Assembly (NCBI GenBank): GCA_964619935.1
Contig: CAZUGO010000030.1
Coordinates: forward strand, 81,645 to 145,644
Direction: 5' to 3'
DNA: 64,000 nt
Source: CAZUGO01 sp964619935
GTDB taxonomy: Bacteria; Planctomycetota; Phycisphaerae; UBA1845; CAIVHJ01
The notes under the pieces are model-generated. The model made no database searches. It was not told the DNA's origin and saw nothing but the letters and a program-made list of their open reading frames with translations. Numbering within the stretch: position 1 is the stretch's first letter; each line of letters begins with the position of its first letter. Positions 10,369 through 17,962 of the stretch are shown here, piece by piece. The position numbers were made by a program, and so were the translations under genes.

Positions 10369-11331
10369 CTAGGGGTTCGTGCCGGCCGGGGCGCGCTTGG
10401 CGCGGATCCGATCACGGGCAGGCACGCGAACCCGGCGGGCCAGGCCCAGCGACTCCAGGACCCGGATCGCCAGATAGCTGACGTCCAGCTCCCACCAGCG
10501 CAACCCGTGTCTGGCTGAAGACGGGAATGCATGGTGGTTGTTGTGCCAGCCCTCGCCCAGGCCCAGAACGCCGAAGACGAAATTGTTACGGCTGTGATCG
10601 CTGCCGTCAAACGGGCGGGTGCCCCACAAATGACACACCGAGTTGATGCTCCAGGTGACGTGATGGCACAGAAACACGCGCACCAGACCGCCCCACAGCA
10701 GACCCAGCAGGGCCCCGGTCCAGGTGCCGGTGAGCAGCCCGCCCAGGACCATGGGAATGAGCAATCCGATGAATACCCAGACTCCGAACAAGCGGCTGGT
10801 CAGCCGCAGCAGGCGGTCGGCGTGCAGGTCTCTGACGTAGCGGCCGTGGTCGGGGCAGTGGGCCTTGAAAATCCAGCCCAGGTGGGCATGCCCGAATCCC
10901 GCCAGGACGCCGCGCAGGCCCCCGCCATGGTGATGGGGCGAATGCGGGTCGTCAACCTGATCGCTGTGCTGATGGTGGCGGCGATGAATCGCGGTCCATT
11001 TGAGCACCGGGCCCTGGACGGCCATCGAGCCGAGAATCGCCAGCACGATCTTCAGCGGACGCACCGCCTCGAAGGAGCGATGCGCGAACAGCCGGTGATA
11101 GCCGATGGTCACCCCCAGGCCGGTGACCGCATACATCACCATCAACAGCATGACGTCCACCCAGGTGACACCCCACCCCCAGAAGCCGTAGAGGGCCACC
11201 ACCAGCCCCAGAAAGGGCACGATGACGCCAACCGCCGCGGCGAAACGCTGTGCTGCCGACAACGGGACCGGGGGCGATCCGCCGGCCGGCAAGGGCGAAC
11301 CCCGCCTGGAGCAAACCGAAGCGTCGGTCAT
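10369..11331 (-). CDS. Membrane fatty acid (acyl-CoA delta-9 type) desaturase
   Basis: Introduces a double bond into acyl chains, using a di-iron centre held by histidine boxes. All three boxes are visible in 320 residues: HRLFAH, HRRHHQHSD and HNNHHAFPSSARHG. The first and second membrane hairpins lie at about 30-75 and 165-215. The GWHNNHHAFP signature is that of bacterial stearoyl-CoA desaturase-like enzymes. Its ATG overlaps the stop of the HesB-like gene by ATGA, so the two are translationally coupled. Electron donors are not encoded nearby. It probably adjusts membrane fluidity; the exact substrate (acyl-CoA or lipid-bound) cannot be told from the sequence. Confidence 0.93.
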   Translation of the reverse strand: MTDASVCSRRGSPLPAGGSPPVPLSAAQRFAAAVGVIVPFLGLVVALYGFWGWGVTWVDVMLLMVMYAVTGLGVTIGYHRLFAHRSFEAVRPLKIVLAILGSMAVQGPVLKWTAIHRRHHQHSDQVDDPHSPHHHGGGLRGVLAGFGHAHLGWIFKAHCPDHGRYVRDLHADRLLRLTSRLFGVWVFIGLLIPMVLGGLLTGTWTGALLGLLWGGLVRVFLCHHVTWSINSVCHLWGTRPFDGSDHSRNNFVFGVLGLGEGWHNNHHAFPSSARHGLRWWELDVSYLAIRVLESLGLARRVRVPARDRIRAKRAPAGTNP

Positions 11332-11618
11332 GTCTCGTCATGATCTCCCGGGCGTTTCCGCAACCGCAGCCGCGGGCCCGACTCGGTGCTTCTGACATCG
11401 AGCATCTTGTTGGTCATGGCTTGCGAGGCGGCCGCATCCAGCAGCAACACGCGTCGACCATCATTCGTAAACTCCATGTCCTCGGAGCGTGGGCGGTCCA
11501 GGCGCAGCCTCCACCCACCCGACCGGCGCGTAAACCTGAAGGCCTCATCAAGACTCGCTTTTTTCCCGGCCAGCTTACTCGACAGGCGATTCAGAGCAGC
11601 CGTTGTTACCCTAAACAT
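11328..11618 (-). CDS. HesB/IscA-like small protein lacking cysteines
   Basis: A 96-residue protein. Its beginning (MFRVTTAALNRL) and strand pattern (GWRLRLDRP, DGRRVLLLD, LDVRSTESGPRLRLR) follow the fold pattern of HesB/IscA-like proteins annotated as Fe-S biogenesis-like. No cysteine occurs anywhere, so it cannot hold an Fe-S cluster the way IscA does. The stop overlaps the desaturase start (ATGA), making it the first gene of the unit. A role linked to the di-iron desaturase is conceivable from position only. The gene is real, judging from coupling and codon use; its function is unknown. Confidence 0.7.
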   Translation of the reverse strand: MFRVTTAALNRLSSKLAGKKASLDEAFRFTRRSGGWRLRLDRPRSEDMEFTNDGRRVLLLDAAASQAMTNKMLDVRSTESGPRLRLRKRPGDHDET

Positions 11619-12145
11619 GGTTCACCATCCGTTCGTCCAATGCCGGATCGGTCCGGCGGGTTCGCGCGCCCCCGCCCGTTGCGGGCAATCCTGTGTCCCT
11701 GACCTGCTGCACAGCAAGGGTCATCCCAGCCCAACGATCCCGGTCGCGCGCCCCTCCAATGACAAAAGCCGGCGGGAACGAACACCCGAAGGCGTCCAAC
11801 CCCGTCGGCTCACGCTTTGAAGCACCGCCCGGGGCCTGCCCCATCGGCGCTCCGCTAGCCATCCGAAGCACTTGATCGGATTCGCTGCAAGGGATAACAG
11901 GCTCTGTACTCAATCCTGGTATTATACTCGATTGGCCGCCTGATCGTTGCCGATTTCCTGGAAGAATCTGGGCGCGAAGGTTGACTGTCGCCAGTTTTCG
12001 CGGCCAATTCGGCATTTTCGGCGATCTTGCGGCGGCCCCATCCGTCGCCGTTGATCGCACTGCTGATCGGCCATCCGGATTCTGCTATGATGCCCCGGCG
12101 AGCGGTGATTCGTCTGCCGCGGGCAGTGCATCCACGGAGCGGTTC
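11619..12145. other. Divergent intergenic region between HesB-like gene and dapF
   Basis: 527 bp without a convincing gene; open frames here have poor start signals and atypical composition. It is locally AT-richer around 11920-11930, where TATAAT can be read on the minus strand (11921-11926) without a matching -35 box. The dapF promoter candidate lies at its right end. I see no riboswitch-like structure with confidence. Confidence 0.6.
12063..12091 (+). promoter_or_regulatory. Candidate promoter of dapF (extended -10)
   Basis: TATGAT at 12086-12091 is preceded by TGC, giving an extended -10 element. A weak -35 (CTGATC, 12063-12068) lies 17 bp upstream. Transcription would begin near 12098, about 48 nt before the dapF ATG. 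Only sequence resemblance supports it. Confidence 0.4.
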
Positions 12146-12976
12146 ATGAAATTCACGAAAATGCACGGTGCCGGCAACGACTATGTGTACGTCAATTGCT
12201 TCGACCAGCGCATTGCCGACGCCCCCGCCCTGGCCCGGGTGGTCAGTGATCGTCATCGCGGAATTGGCAGCGACGGACTGATCTTGATCTGCCCTTCGCA
12301 GCGGGCAGCCGTGCGCATGGAGATGTACAACGCCGACGGCTCACGGTCCCAGATGTGCGGCAACGGCATCCGTTGCGTGGCGAAGTATGCCTTCGAGCAC
12401 GGACTGAGCACCGCCAACCCGATGCCGGTGGAGACCGATTCGGGCGTGCTGAGCCTGGAGCTGTCCATTGAAGCCGGCCGGGTATGTGCCGTGCGGGTGA
12501 ACATGGGACGTCCCCGGCTGGCACCGGCCGACCTGCCGGCCGATTTGCCCGGCGATCGCTTCATCGAGCAGCCGCTCATGGTCAGCGGACGCAAGCAGAT
12601 CATCACCTGTGTGTCCATGGGCAATCCCCACGTGGTCGTGTTCGTCGACGATCTCCAAGCCGTGGACCTGCCCGGCACCGGCGCAGCCATCGAGACTCAT
12701 CCGGCGTTTCCCGAGCGCACCAATGTGCACTTTGTGCGGGTGCTCGCCCCGGGGGAGGCGCGGATGATCACCTGGGAGCGCGGTAGTGGCGCTACCCAGG
12801 CCTGTGGCACCGGAGCCTGCGCGGTCGGGGTGGCCGGCGTACTGACCCACCGACTCGGGCCGCGCAGCACAATCCATGTGCCCGGCGGAACGTTGATCAT
12901 CGAGTACACGCCCGACACACCGGTGTTCATGACCGGTCCGGCCGAGGAAGCCTTCTCCGGCGACTGGCCTGACTGA
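12146..12976 (+). CDS. dapF: Diaminopimelate epimerase
   Basis: Converts LL- to meso-diaminopimelate for lysine and peptidoglycan synthesis, without a cofactor, using two cysteines. Both are present in their motifs: C71 in NADGSRSQMCGNGIRC and C220 in ERGSGATQACGTGA. The N-terminal MKFTKMHGAGNDY is the hallmark start of the family. The product has 276 residues, normal length. The ATG at 12146 is chosen because the family motif begins there; CGGAGC lies just upstream. It appears monocistronic and converges on the next minus-strand gene. Confidence 0.97.
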   Translation: MKFTKMHGAGNDYVYVNCFDQRIADAPALARVVSDRHRGIGSDGLILICPSQRAAVRMEMYNADGSRSQMCGNGIRCVAKYAFEHGLSTANPMPVETDSGVLSLELSIEAGRVCAVRVNMGRPRLAPADLPADLPGDRFIEQPLMVSGRKQIITCVSMGNPHVVVFVDDLQAVDLPGTGAAIETHPAFPERTNVHFVRVLAPGEARMITWERGSGATQACGTGACAVGVAGVLTHRLGPRSTIHVPGGTLIIEYTPDTPVFMTGPAEEAFSGDWPD

Positions 12977-13066
12977 CCGTTTGCGCCGATGCGCAGCACG
13001 AAGGTTGAGTCCCCGCCCGGATCGCACGCAGCCAGGTGGCGCCAAGGCACCCAGCCCATCCGCAAA

Positions 13067-13390
13067 CTACGCTTCCACGTCAAGATGCAGGTGACCGTCG
13101 GCGTCCTGCTGGATGCCAGCCTCGGGGCTCGGCGGGTCGTGCGTGTGATGTTCGGGGTGCTCGTCGGCGTGATGGCGACCCTGGCCACCAAGGCCCTCGG
13201 CGTCGGTGTGGACCTGAGTATCGTTGTCGGCCTCGTCGATGGCTTCGGCCGAGCGCTGACTACTGCGGTTGCCGACCTCGGCGGCATTGGCCTGTTGGTC
13301 GCGTTCGGCCTCCAGCGCCCGAGCTGTGCTGCGTTGCTGCTGCACCGACTGGGCTATGGGTCCGACAATATTGGGAGGAATCGTGGACAT
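13067..13390 (-). CDS. Small acidic, His/Asp-rich hypothetical protein
   Basis: A 107-residue protein starting MSTIPPNIVGPIAQSV. The ATG at 13390 follows GGGA at a 10-nt distance. The middle is an Arg/Glu/Ala-rich helix likely to form a coiled coil (residues 18-50). The tail is rich in Asp, His and Glu (HADEHPEHHTHD) and ends HLHLDVEA. There is no signal peptide, membrane segment or cysteine. I recall similar short proteins in planctomycete genomes but know of no function. The histidine-rich tail could bind metal; that is a guess. It stands alone between dapF (convergent) and a long non-coding stretch. Confidence 0.65.
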   Translation of the reverse strand: MSTIPPNIVGPIAQSVQQQRSTARALEAERDQQANAAEVGNRSSQRSAEAIDEADNDTQVHTDAEGLGGQGRHHADEHPEHHTHDPPSPEAGIQQDADGHLHLDVEA

Positions 13391-13518
13391 CGCAAGACCG
13401 TCCCTTTGGGTCGCCATCCACCAAACCGGCCCGGTTGGCCGGTCGTGGGCTTTGGTGGCCGGCACAACCGGCTGGGCTGCTCAAGGCCGTTTCACCGGCC
13501 CACCCGATCCCGACGGGC

Positions 13519-13544
13519 CGGAAAACAGGACTTTCCGTTCCTGT
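13519..13544. repeat. Two overlapping, mutually exclusive inverted repeats
   Basis: CGGAAA (13519-13524) pairs with TTTCCG (13532-13537). ACAGGA (13525-13530) pairs with TCCTGT (13539-13544). Each stem is 6 bp and they share territory, so only one hairpin could form at a time. No T-tract follows on either strand. Confidence 0.4.
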
Positions 13545-13946
13545 ATTATCGACCGCCCGGGCATCCCGCATCCAGCCAAACCGCTGTTCCATGGGCGCCA
13601 TCATGTTCGCGAGGCCGGCGCCTTGAATGGCACTGCAGCCAGGGATACCCGACCGGCACCTCCGAGAGCTCCGAGATCAGCGCTCACTTGAATCCGTGGT
13701 ATCGGCAAGTGGGCATTCTCATCTCGTGGTCTCGCCCTGGTGATCGGCTCGTGGGGTCCGTGCTGACGGATGATCTGACCCGCAGTCCTGATGCTGCTTC
13801 GATTGCTTTTCTCAGTTGAAGGCGGGATCACCCAATCGACCTCGACGATCGCCGACCCTACCGCGCAGCGTGATGCGGCCCCCCGCCGGCCCGGGGTCCC
13901 GGTCGCACGGTGTGCAGACCAAACACGCCGGGTGTTGTCCTCCGGC

Positions 13947-14056
13947 GCGTACGGCGCCAGCGGCCGTTGCGTACCGCGCCTGGTGCCGGCGCTTACCGCG
14001 CCGGCGTCCAGCCCTTACCGCGCCAGCTCCCAACGCTTGCAGGGCCGACCCCCCGC
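13947..14056. repeat. Degenerate 22-bp tandem repeat, five units
   Basis: Units start at 13947, 13969, 13991, 14013 and 14035, each 22 bp, with the core GCKTACCGCGCC best kept in units 2-4; the fifth is degraded. A period of 22 is not a multiple of three and no frame across it looks coding, so it is probably a non-coding minisatellite or a set of binding sites on successive helical turns (two turns per unit). Confidence 0.7.
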
Positions 14057-14240
14057 CTCCGTACCGCATGGCCGCCTCCAAGGAGCCACACGGAACCGAG
14101 CCCATTTCCCGCCAGGGCCACATGGGTCATTCCCCATTGGCATCCAGATGGTCAATCGCTCGGATTGCGGCGGCCGGCCGGTTAAGATGGCTGATTGTTG
14201 GGGGTAGGTAGGGCTGCCCAGGAGGATCGCGCACTGTCGG

Positions 14241-15647
14241 ATGAGCCTGATCTTGTCAACAATCTGCGGGCTGGTCCTTGTGGTCGTCGGCCTGGTCGGC
14301 CGCCGTGAAGGGGCCGACCCGCATTGCCGGCTTTGCCGTTACAACCTCAGCGGGGCGCCATCGAGCGCTTGTCCGGAGTGCGGAGCATTCCTGGGTCCGT
14401 CCAGTGTGGTTCGCGGCCGGCACCGACCGCACACTGGATTCATCGTCGGTGGCACGGCGGTGCTGCTCGCAACGGCGGCAGGCAGTGTGGCCGGCATGGC
14501 CGGTCACCTCGGATTGATCAACTGGTACGCCCACCAGCCGTGTGCCTGGGTAGTGGACTCGGCCGCCGCCGGCCATCCCAAAGCCCTCGCCGAACTGCGG
14601 CGGCGGGTGCAGGATCAGTTGCTCAGCGTTGCCGACACCCGCCGCCTGACCGGCCGGGCCCTGGATATCCAGCAACAGCGCTCGCCAGAGCGACCGCAGG
14701 CTTGGATCGACCTGCTCGACGACCTGGCCATTCGCGGCCAGCTCGACGATTCGGAACTGCAACGCTTCTACGATCAAATGCTGGCGATCACGCTGGAGGC
14801 GCCGCCGTACGTCTATGGTGATGATGAGGTCCCGATCCGCTTCCGCGTGACCGTGCAGTCCCCCACCAACAGCGGGCACCGCTTTCAGGCCACGGTGGCG
14901 AGCCAACCGACCCTCAACGGGCAAGCGCTGACCCCGGCCACGGTGGCTGTGGGGTGGGGTACCCAGAAGCTTGAGCGCTCGGCGCTTGCCGGAACGACGG
15001 TGTATGCCAGCGATCCGGGCGGGGTTGACCGGTCATCGACAAGCGGATTCGGGTTGGCTGGTGCCGACCTGCCCTTGGGCCGACATCTCATCGGCCTGAG
15101 GATCGTCAAGACCATTGCACACTCGGCATCGCAGCAGGACTGGGAACAGGCCGTCGATCTGGAGGTCGCGATCGAGAAGCTGCCACCAGACCCCCACCAG
15201 CAGGCGCTGACCGCCACGCTGCAACGCATCGTGCACATCGATCACATCTACGTCAAACGCATCAATCCGCGCAGCGGACAACTGGTGATCGGCCTGCGAC
15301 TGGACAGCCCCTTGCCGTGTGGGGTGCAGGCCCGCGTGGTGCCGGTGGTGAACGGCGTGGAGTATGGTGCCAGCCCGACGGGGGGTCACGCCCCGGTCAG
15401 TTCGTCCGGCAGTTGGGTGTCGGCCTCCAAGGGCAGCCTGACGTTGCCGGAAGTCACCGTCGAGGCCATGGTCGGGAGCGAAGTGCAATCGGTCTACGTC
15501 ATGCTGCGCTCGACCGCCACCGTGGATCACGGCCAGCCACTCCCGGATCGCTGGTACGGCACCGTGATGCTCGGCCCGGCGACGGTATCCAGCGATGTCT
15601 TCTGGCGGCCGCAAAAGGTCCACGGGGCCATGGAGGGCGGGAATTGA
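14241..15647 (+). CDS. Zinc-ribbon membrane protein, unknown function
   Basis: 468 residues. A membrane segment at about 1-20 is followed by a short zinc ribbon (C29-x2-C32, C44-x2-C47; the sequence between them, RYNLSG, is typical of planctomycete membrane proteins). A second membrane segment lies at about 65-88. The rest (about 95-468) is a soluble, probably extracytoplasmic domain with beta-rich stretches and no motif I can name. The ATG at 14241 places the first hydrophobic segment at the very N-terminus; AGGAGG is about 15 nt upstream, rather far. It converges on fliA and is not part of the flagellar block. Confidence 0.8.
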   Translation: MSLILSTICGLVLVVVGLVGRREGADPHCRLCRYNLSGAPSSACPECGAFLGPSSVVRGRHRPHTGFIVGGTAVLLATAAGSVAGMAGHLGLINWYAHQPCAWVVDSAAAGHPKALAELRRRVQDQLLSVADTRRLTGRALDIQQQRSPERPQAWIDLLDDLAIRGQLDDSELQRFYDQMLAITLEAPPYVYGDDEVPIRFRVTVQSPTNSGHRFQATVASQPTLNGQALTPATVAVGWGTQKLERSALAGTTVYASDPGGVDRSSTSGFGLAGADLPLGRHLIGLRIVKTIAHSASQQDWEQAVDLEVAIEKLPPDPHQQALTATLQRIVHIDHIYVKRINPRSGQLVIGLRLDSPLPCGVQARVVPVVNGVEYGASPTGGHAPVSSSGSWVSASKGSLTLPEVTVEAMVGSEVQSVYVMLRSTATVDHGQPLPDRWYGTVMLGPATVSSDVFWRPQKVHGAMEGGN

Positions 15648-15785
15648 TCCGTCGGCAGTCGGCATCCCAGTTCAGCCAGGGCAGGGGTGGTCGCACTCCG
15701 GACCCCATGAGTCAGCAAGGCGTCCGCCGGCCCGGCCGTCACACGAGGGGTCGTCGGGCCGCAGGCTGGGGACCGGGGCGGGACA

Positions 15786-16592
15786 TCAACAGTAGGCGCG
15801 CTGGGCGTGCTCCGGTTGTGGCGGCAGGGGTCGGGCGGCTTTCTCACCCATCAGTCCGCGCAACTGCCGAATGATCGACGAGTGCATCTGGCTGACCCGG
15901 CTCTCGGAGAGATCCAGGGAGTGGCCGATTTCCTTCATGGTCATTTCTTCAAAGTAGTATAACACCACGATGAGTTGTTCGATGCGCGACAGATGGTGGA
16001 TGACCTCACGCAGATCGCGCTTGATCTGCTCCTCTTCGGGGTCGATGCCTTCGCGGTCGTGGAGCACATCGATTTCGCGGACGTCGCGATTGGAATCGGT
16101 CTCATAGTATTTTCGCGACAGGCTGACCACGCTGACCGCACTGGCATCGCGAACCAGCTTCTCGTAGTCCGGCGTGCTCAAGCCCATCCGCCGGGCCAGT
16201 TCGTTGTCGGTCGGGGCGCGGCCCAATTCAGCCTCGAGCGATCGGGTGGCGGCCTCCAGCCGGCTGGCTCGATTGCGGACCAGCCGCGGGACCCAATCCA
16301 GGCTGCGCAGTTCGTCGAGGATGGCCCCGCGGACCCGTGGGGCGCAATAGGTCTCGAACTTGACGCCGCGCTGCGGATCGAACGAATTGATGGCGTCCAT
16401 CAGACCGAAGATGCCGGATGACATCAGATCGGCGGCGTCGACTTCGTCGGGTAACTTGGCGCTGATGCGGTCGGCATTGAACTTGACGATGGGCAGGTAC
16501 ATGACCATGAGCTTGTTTCGCAGCTCAAGGGTCGGTGTGCGGACATAGGTCTTCCAGAGCTTGTCAACGTCTTCGGTGAAGACCAGCGCCAT
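15786..16592 (-). CDS. fliA: Flagellar sigma factor sigma-28 (FliA/WhiG family)
   Basis: Directs RNA polymerase to late flagellar promoters. 268 residues with all regions of the FliA/WhiG family: region 2 (DLMSSGIFGLMDAINSFD and the RGVKFETYCAPRVRGAILDELR signature), region 3 (LGRAPTDNELARRMG) and region 4 helix-turn-helix (MTMKEIGHSLDLSESRVSQMHS). The start at 16592 follows GGGAGGAGCG. It is the last gene of the flagellar block, 162 bp after the small membrane protein. The gap contains a strong hairpin that could separate its expression from the genes upstream. No anti-sigma factor flgM is seen nearby. Confidence 0.96.
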   Translation of the reverse strand: MALVFTEDVDKLWKTYVRTPTLELRNKLMVMYLPIVKFNADRISAKLPDEVDAADLMSSGIFGLMDAINSFDPQRGVKFETYCAPRVRGAILDELRSLDWVPRLVRNRASRLEAATRSLEAELGRAPTDNELARRMGLSTPDYEKLVRDASAVSVVSLSRKYYETDSNRDVREIDVLHDREGIDPEEEQIKRDLREVIHHLSRIEQLIVVLYYFEEMTMKEIGHSLDLSESRVSQMHSSIIRQLRGLMGEKAARPLPPQPEHAQRAYC

Positions 16593-16668
16593 GCGATCGC
16601 TCCTCCCTGAGGCTCACGTTTCCCGGCTCGTCCGCCGCGGCGTCCGAACACATCCGGTGAGATCAGCA

Positions 16669-16685
16669 GCGGCCGTAGCGGCCGC
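16669..16685 (-). promoter_or_regulatory. Perfect 7-bp hairpin in the fliA leader
   Basis: GCGGCCG and CGGCCGC separated by 3 nt form a very stable stem, 77 bp before the fliA start. No T-tract follows on the minus strand, so it is not a classical terminator. It could act as an mRNA processing or stability element. Only the structure is certain. Confidence 0.45.
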
Positions 16686-16754
16686 CCGTGTGAAAGTTAT
16701 GCACGACCGTCATGGTCGCCGGCGAGGGCGAAGGGCGCTGTGCGAGGCCCGGGG

Positions 16755-17048
16755 TCAGTTCTGTATCGGTCGGGGTTTTGGCGATGTGGAGTTATTTTCA
16801 GCATCGGAATCGGCGGGCGCGTCGGCGTCTTCCAGAGGTCCGAGAATCTCCCGGTACTGGGTGGCTTGGTGCTCGTGGACCACATAATGGGCAGCCCAAC
16901 CCACGCCGAGGCCCATCCCGCTGAACAGCACCATGGCCCACAGCGCGCGCGAGAGAATGAAGTCGAAGCTGTTCTCGTTCAGCAGGCCGCCGACAATGGT
17001 GACCACAAAAGCGAGCAGTCCCATAATGGCCATGGTCCGCGCTATCAT
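16755..17048 (-). CDS. Small two-segment membrane protein in the flhG-fliA gap
   Basis: 97 residues with two hydrophobic segments (about 5-25 and 35-55) joined by a short loop (NENSFDFILSR). A charged cytoplasmic-type tail (EILGPLEDADAPADSDAE) follows. The start at 17048 has GAGGT upstream and lies 9 bp after the flhG stop, so the two are co-transcribed. I do not recognise the family. Its fixed place between the flagellar-number regulator and the flagellar sigma factor suggests a role in flagellar placement or assembly, but that rests on context only. Confidence 0.7.
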   Translation of the reverse strand: MIARTMAIMGLLAFVVTIVGGLLNENSFDFILSRALWAMVLFSGMGLGVGWAAHYVVHEHQATQYREILGPLEDADAPADSDAENNSTSPKPRPIQN

Positions 17049-17057
17049 GGATGGACC

Positions 17058-17942
17058 TCACCCACCTGGCACCTGTTGGAACAGGTGGGCAACGCGGGCG
17101 AAAAACCCGCGGGGGGTTTCTGTAACGGTTTTGCCGCGGGCATAGCGCTCGGCCAATGCCTGAATGCCGGCGCTGGCGTTGCTCCGCGGCGATTGGAGGA
17201 CGAACGGCCGGCGGGCACGGACTGCCGCGGGCACGGCCGGGTCCTCGAGCACGTAACCGGCCGATAACACCGCCAGCCCCAGGAACCGGCCGGCCACCGA
17301 CGCCAGACGCTCGTAGGTCAGGCGGGCCTCGCGGGCGCTGTCCGCCTGATTGACCAGGACTTCAATCTCGGTGGCCTGGTGCTGGCGATAGAGCATCTTG
17401 ACGGCGGCATAGGCATCGGTCAGTGCGGTCGGCTCGGGGGTGGTCACTACCAGCACGATGTCGGCCGCGGCGGCAAAGGCCAGCACATTGCTGCCCACGC
17501 CCGCGCCCAGGTCCATGATCAAGAACCGCGACCGCCGCTCCAAGGCCTGGAACTGGCGCAACAATGATTCCCGTTCGGCCGGTTGCAGGTTGGCCAGCCG
17601 CTCCAGACCGGAGGCCCCCGGCACCAGCTGCATGCCGCAGGGTCCTGCCACCAGGATCTCCGCCAGGTCGTGGGTTCCGCTCAGCAGATGCGACAGGTTG
17701 CGCCGCGGTTGCACATTGAGCATCAGGTCGGCGTTGGCCAGCCCCAGATCGAGATCCAGCAGGGTGACCCCCAGTCCGCGGGCCGCCAAGGCCACCGCCA
17801 GATTGACCGCCACGCTGGTCTTGCCCACACCGCCCTTGCCGCTGGTCACGGCAATGGCGGTCGCCGAATGGTGGCGCCCCGCGGCCAGTTGCCTCAAGGC
17901 ATCGGCCTGGTCCTGACCCGACGGCTGCTGTTCTGCGATCAT
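17058..17942 (-). CDS. flhG: Flagellar number regulator, MinD-like ATPase FlhG
   Basis: A ParA/MinD-family ATPase that restrains FlhF and sets flagellar number and position. 294 residues. The FlhG-specific N-terminal activator motif DQADALR is at 11-17. The deviant Walker A SGKGGVGKTS is at 34-43, and Walker B LLDLDLGLANADLML follows. The C-terminal tail is Arg/Lys rich, as in membrane-targeting MinD-like proteins. It starts 21 bp after flhF with GGAG at good spacing. The flhF-flhG pairing supports the name over MinD or ParA. Confidence 0.95.
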   Translation of the reverse strand: MIAEQQPSGQDQADALRQLAAGRHHSATAIAVTSGKGGVGKTSVAVNLAVALAARGLGVTLLDLDLGLANADLMLNVQPRRNLSHLLSGTHDLAEILVAGPCGMQLVPGASGLERLANLQPAERESLLRQFQALERRSRFLIMDLGAGVGSNVLAFAAAADIVLVVTTPEPTALTDAYAAVKMLYRQHQATEIEVLVNQADSAREARLTYERLASVAGRFLGLAVLSAGYVLEDPAVPAAVRARRPFVLQSPRSNASAGIQALAERYARGKTVTETPRGFFARVAHLFQQVPGG

Positions 17943-17962
17943 GCGCTGCTCCGCCGGCAGGG

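Larger units (their letters stand above)
13391..14240. other. Gene-poor stretch with repeats
   Basis: 850 bp in which no reading frame has both a good start and protein-like composition. It contains an overlapping pair of inverted repeats near 13519-13544 and a 22-bp tandem repeat at 13947-14056, listed separately. AGGAGG at 14219-14225 may be the distant ribosome site of the next gene. Confidence 0.6.

Noticed and set aside
11611..12060. 149-codon minus-strand frame upstream of the HesB-like gene
   Set aside because: Poor start, atypical codon use and no protein-like pattern; treated as intergenic.
13791..14207. Plus-strand frames over the 22-bp repeat
   Set aside because: A 22-bp period breaks any reading frame across units, and several overlapping frames look equally poor.
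15728..15768. CGGCCCG/CGGGCCG inverted repeat after fliA
   Set aside because: 23-nt loop and no T-tract; could be chance in GC-rich DNA.
17240..17265. GGCCGATAA resembling the -10 of a FliA promoter
   Set aside because: Lies inside flhG with no TAAA -35 at the required distance and no gene start nearby.
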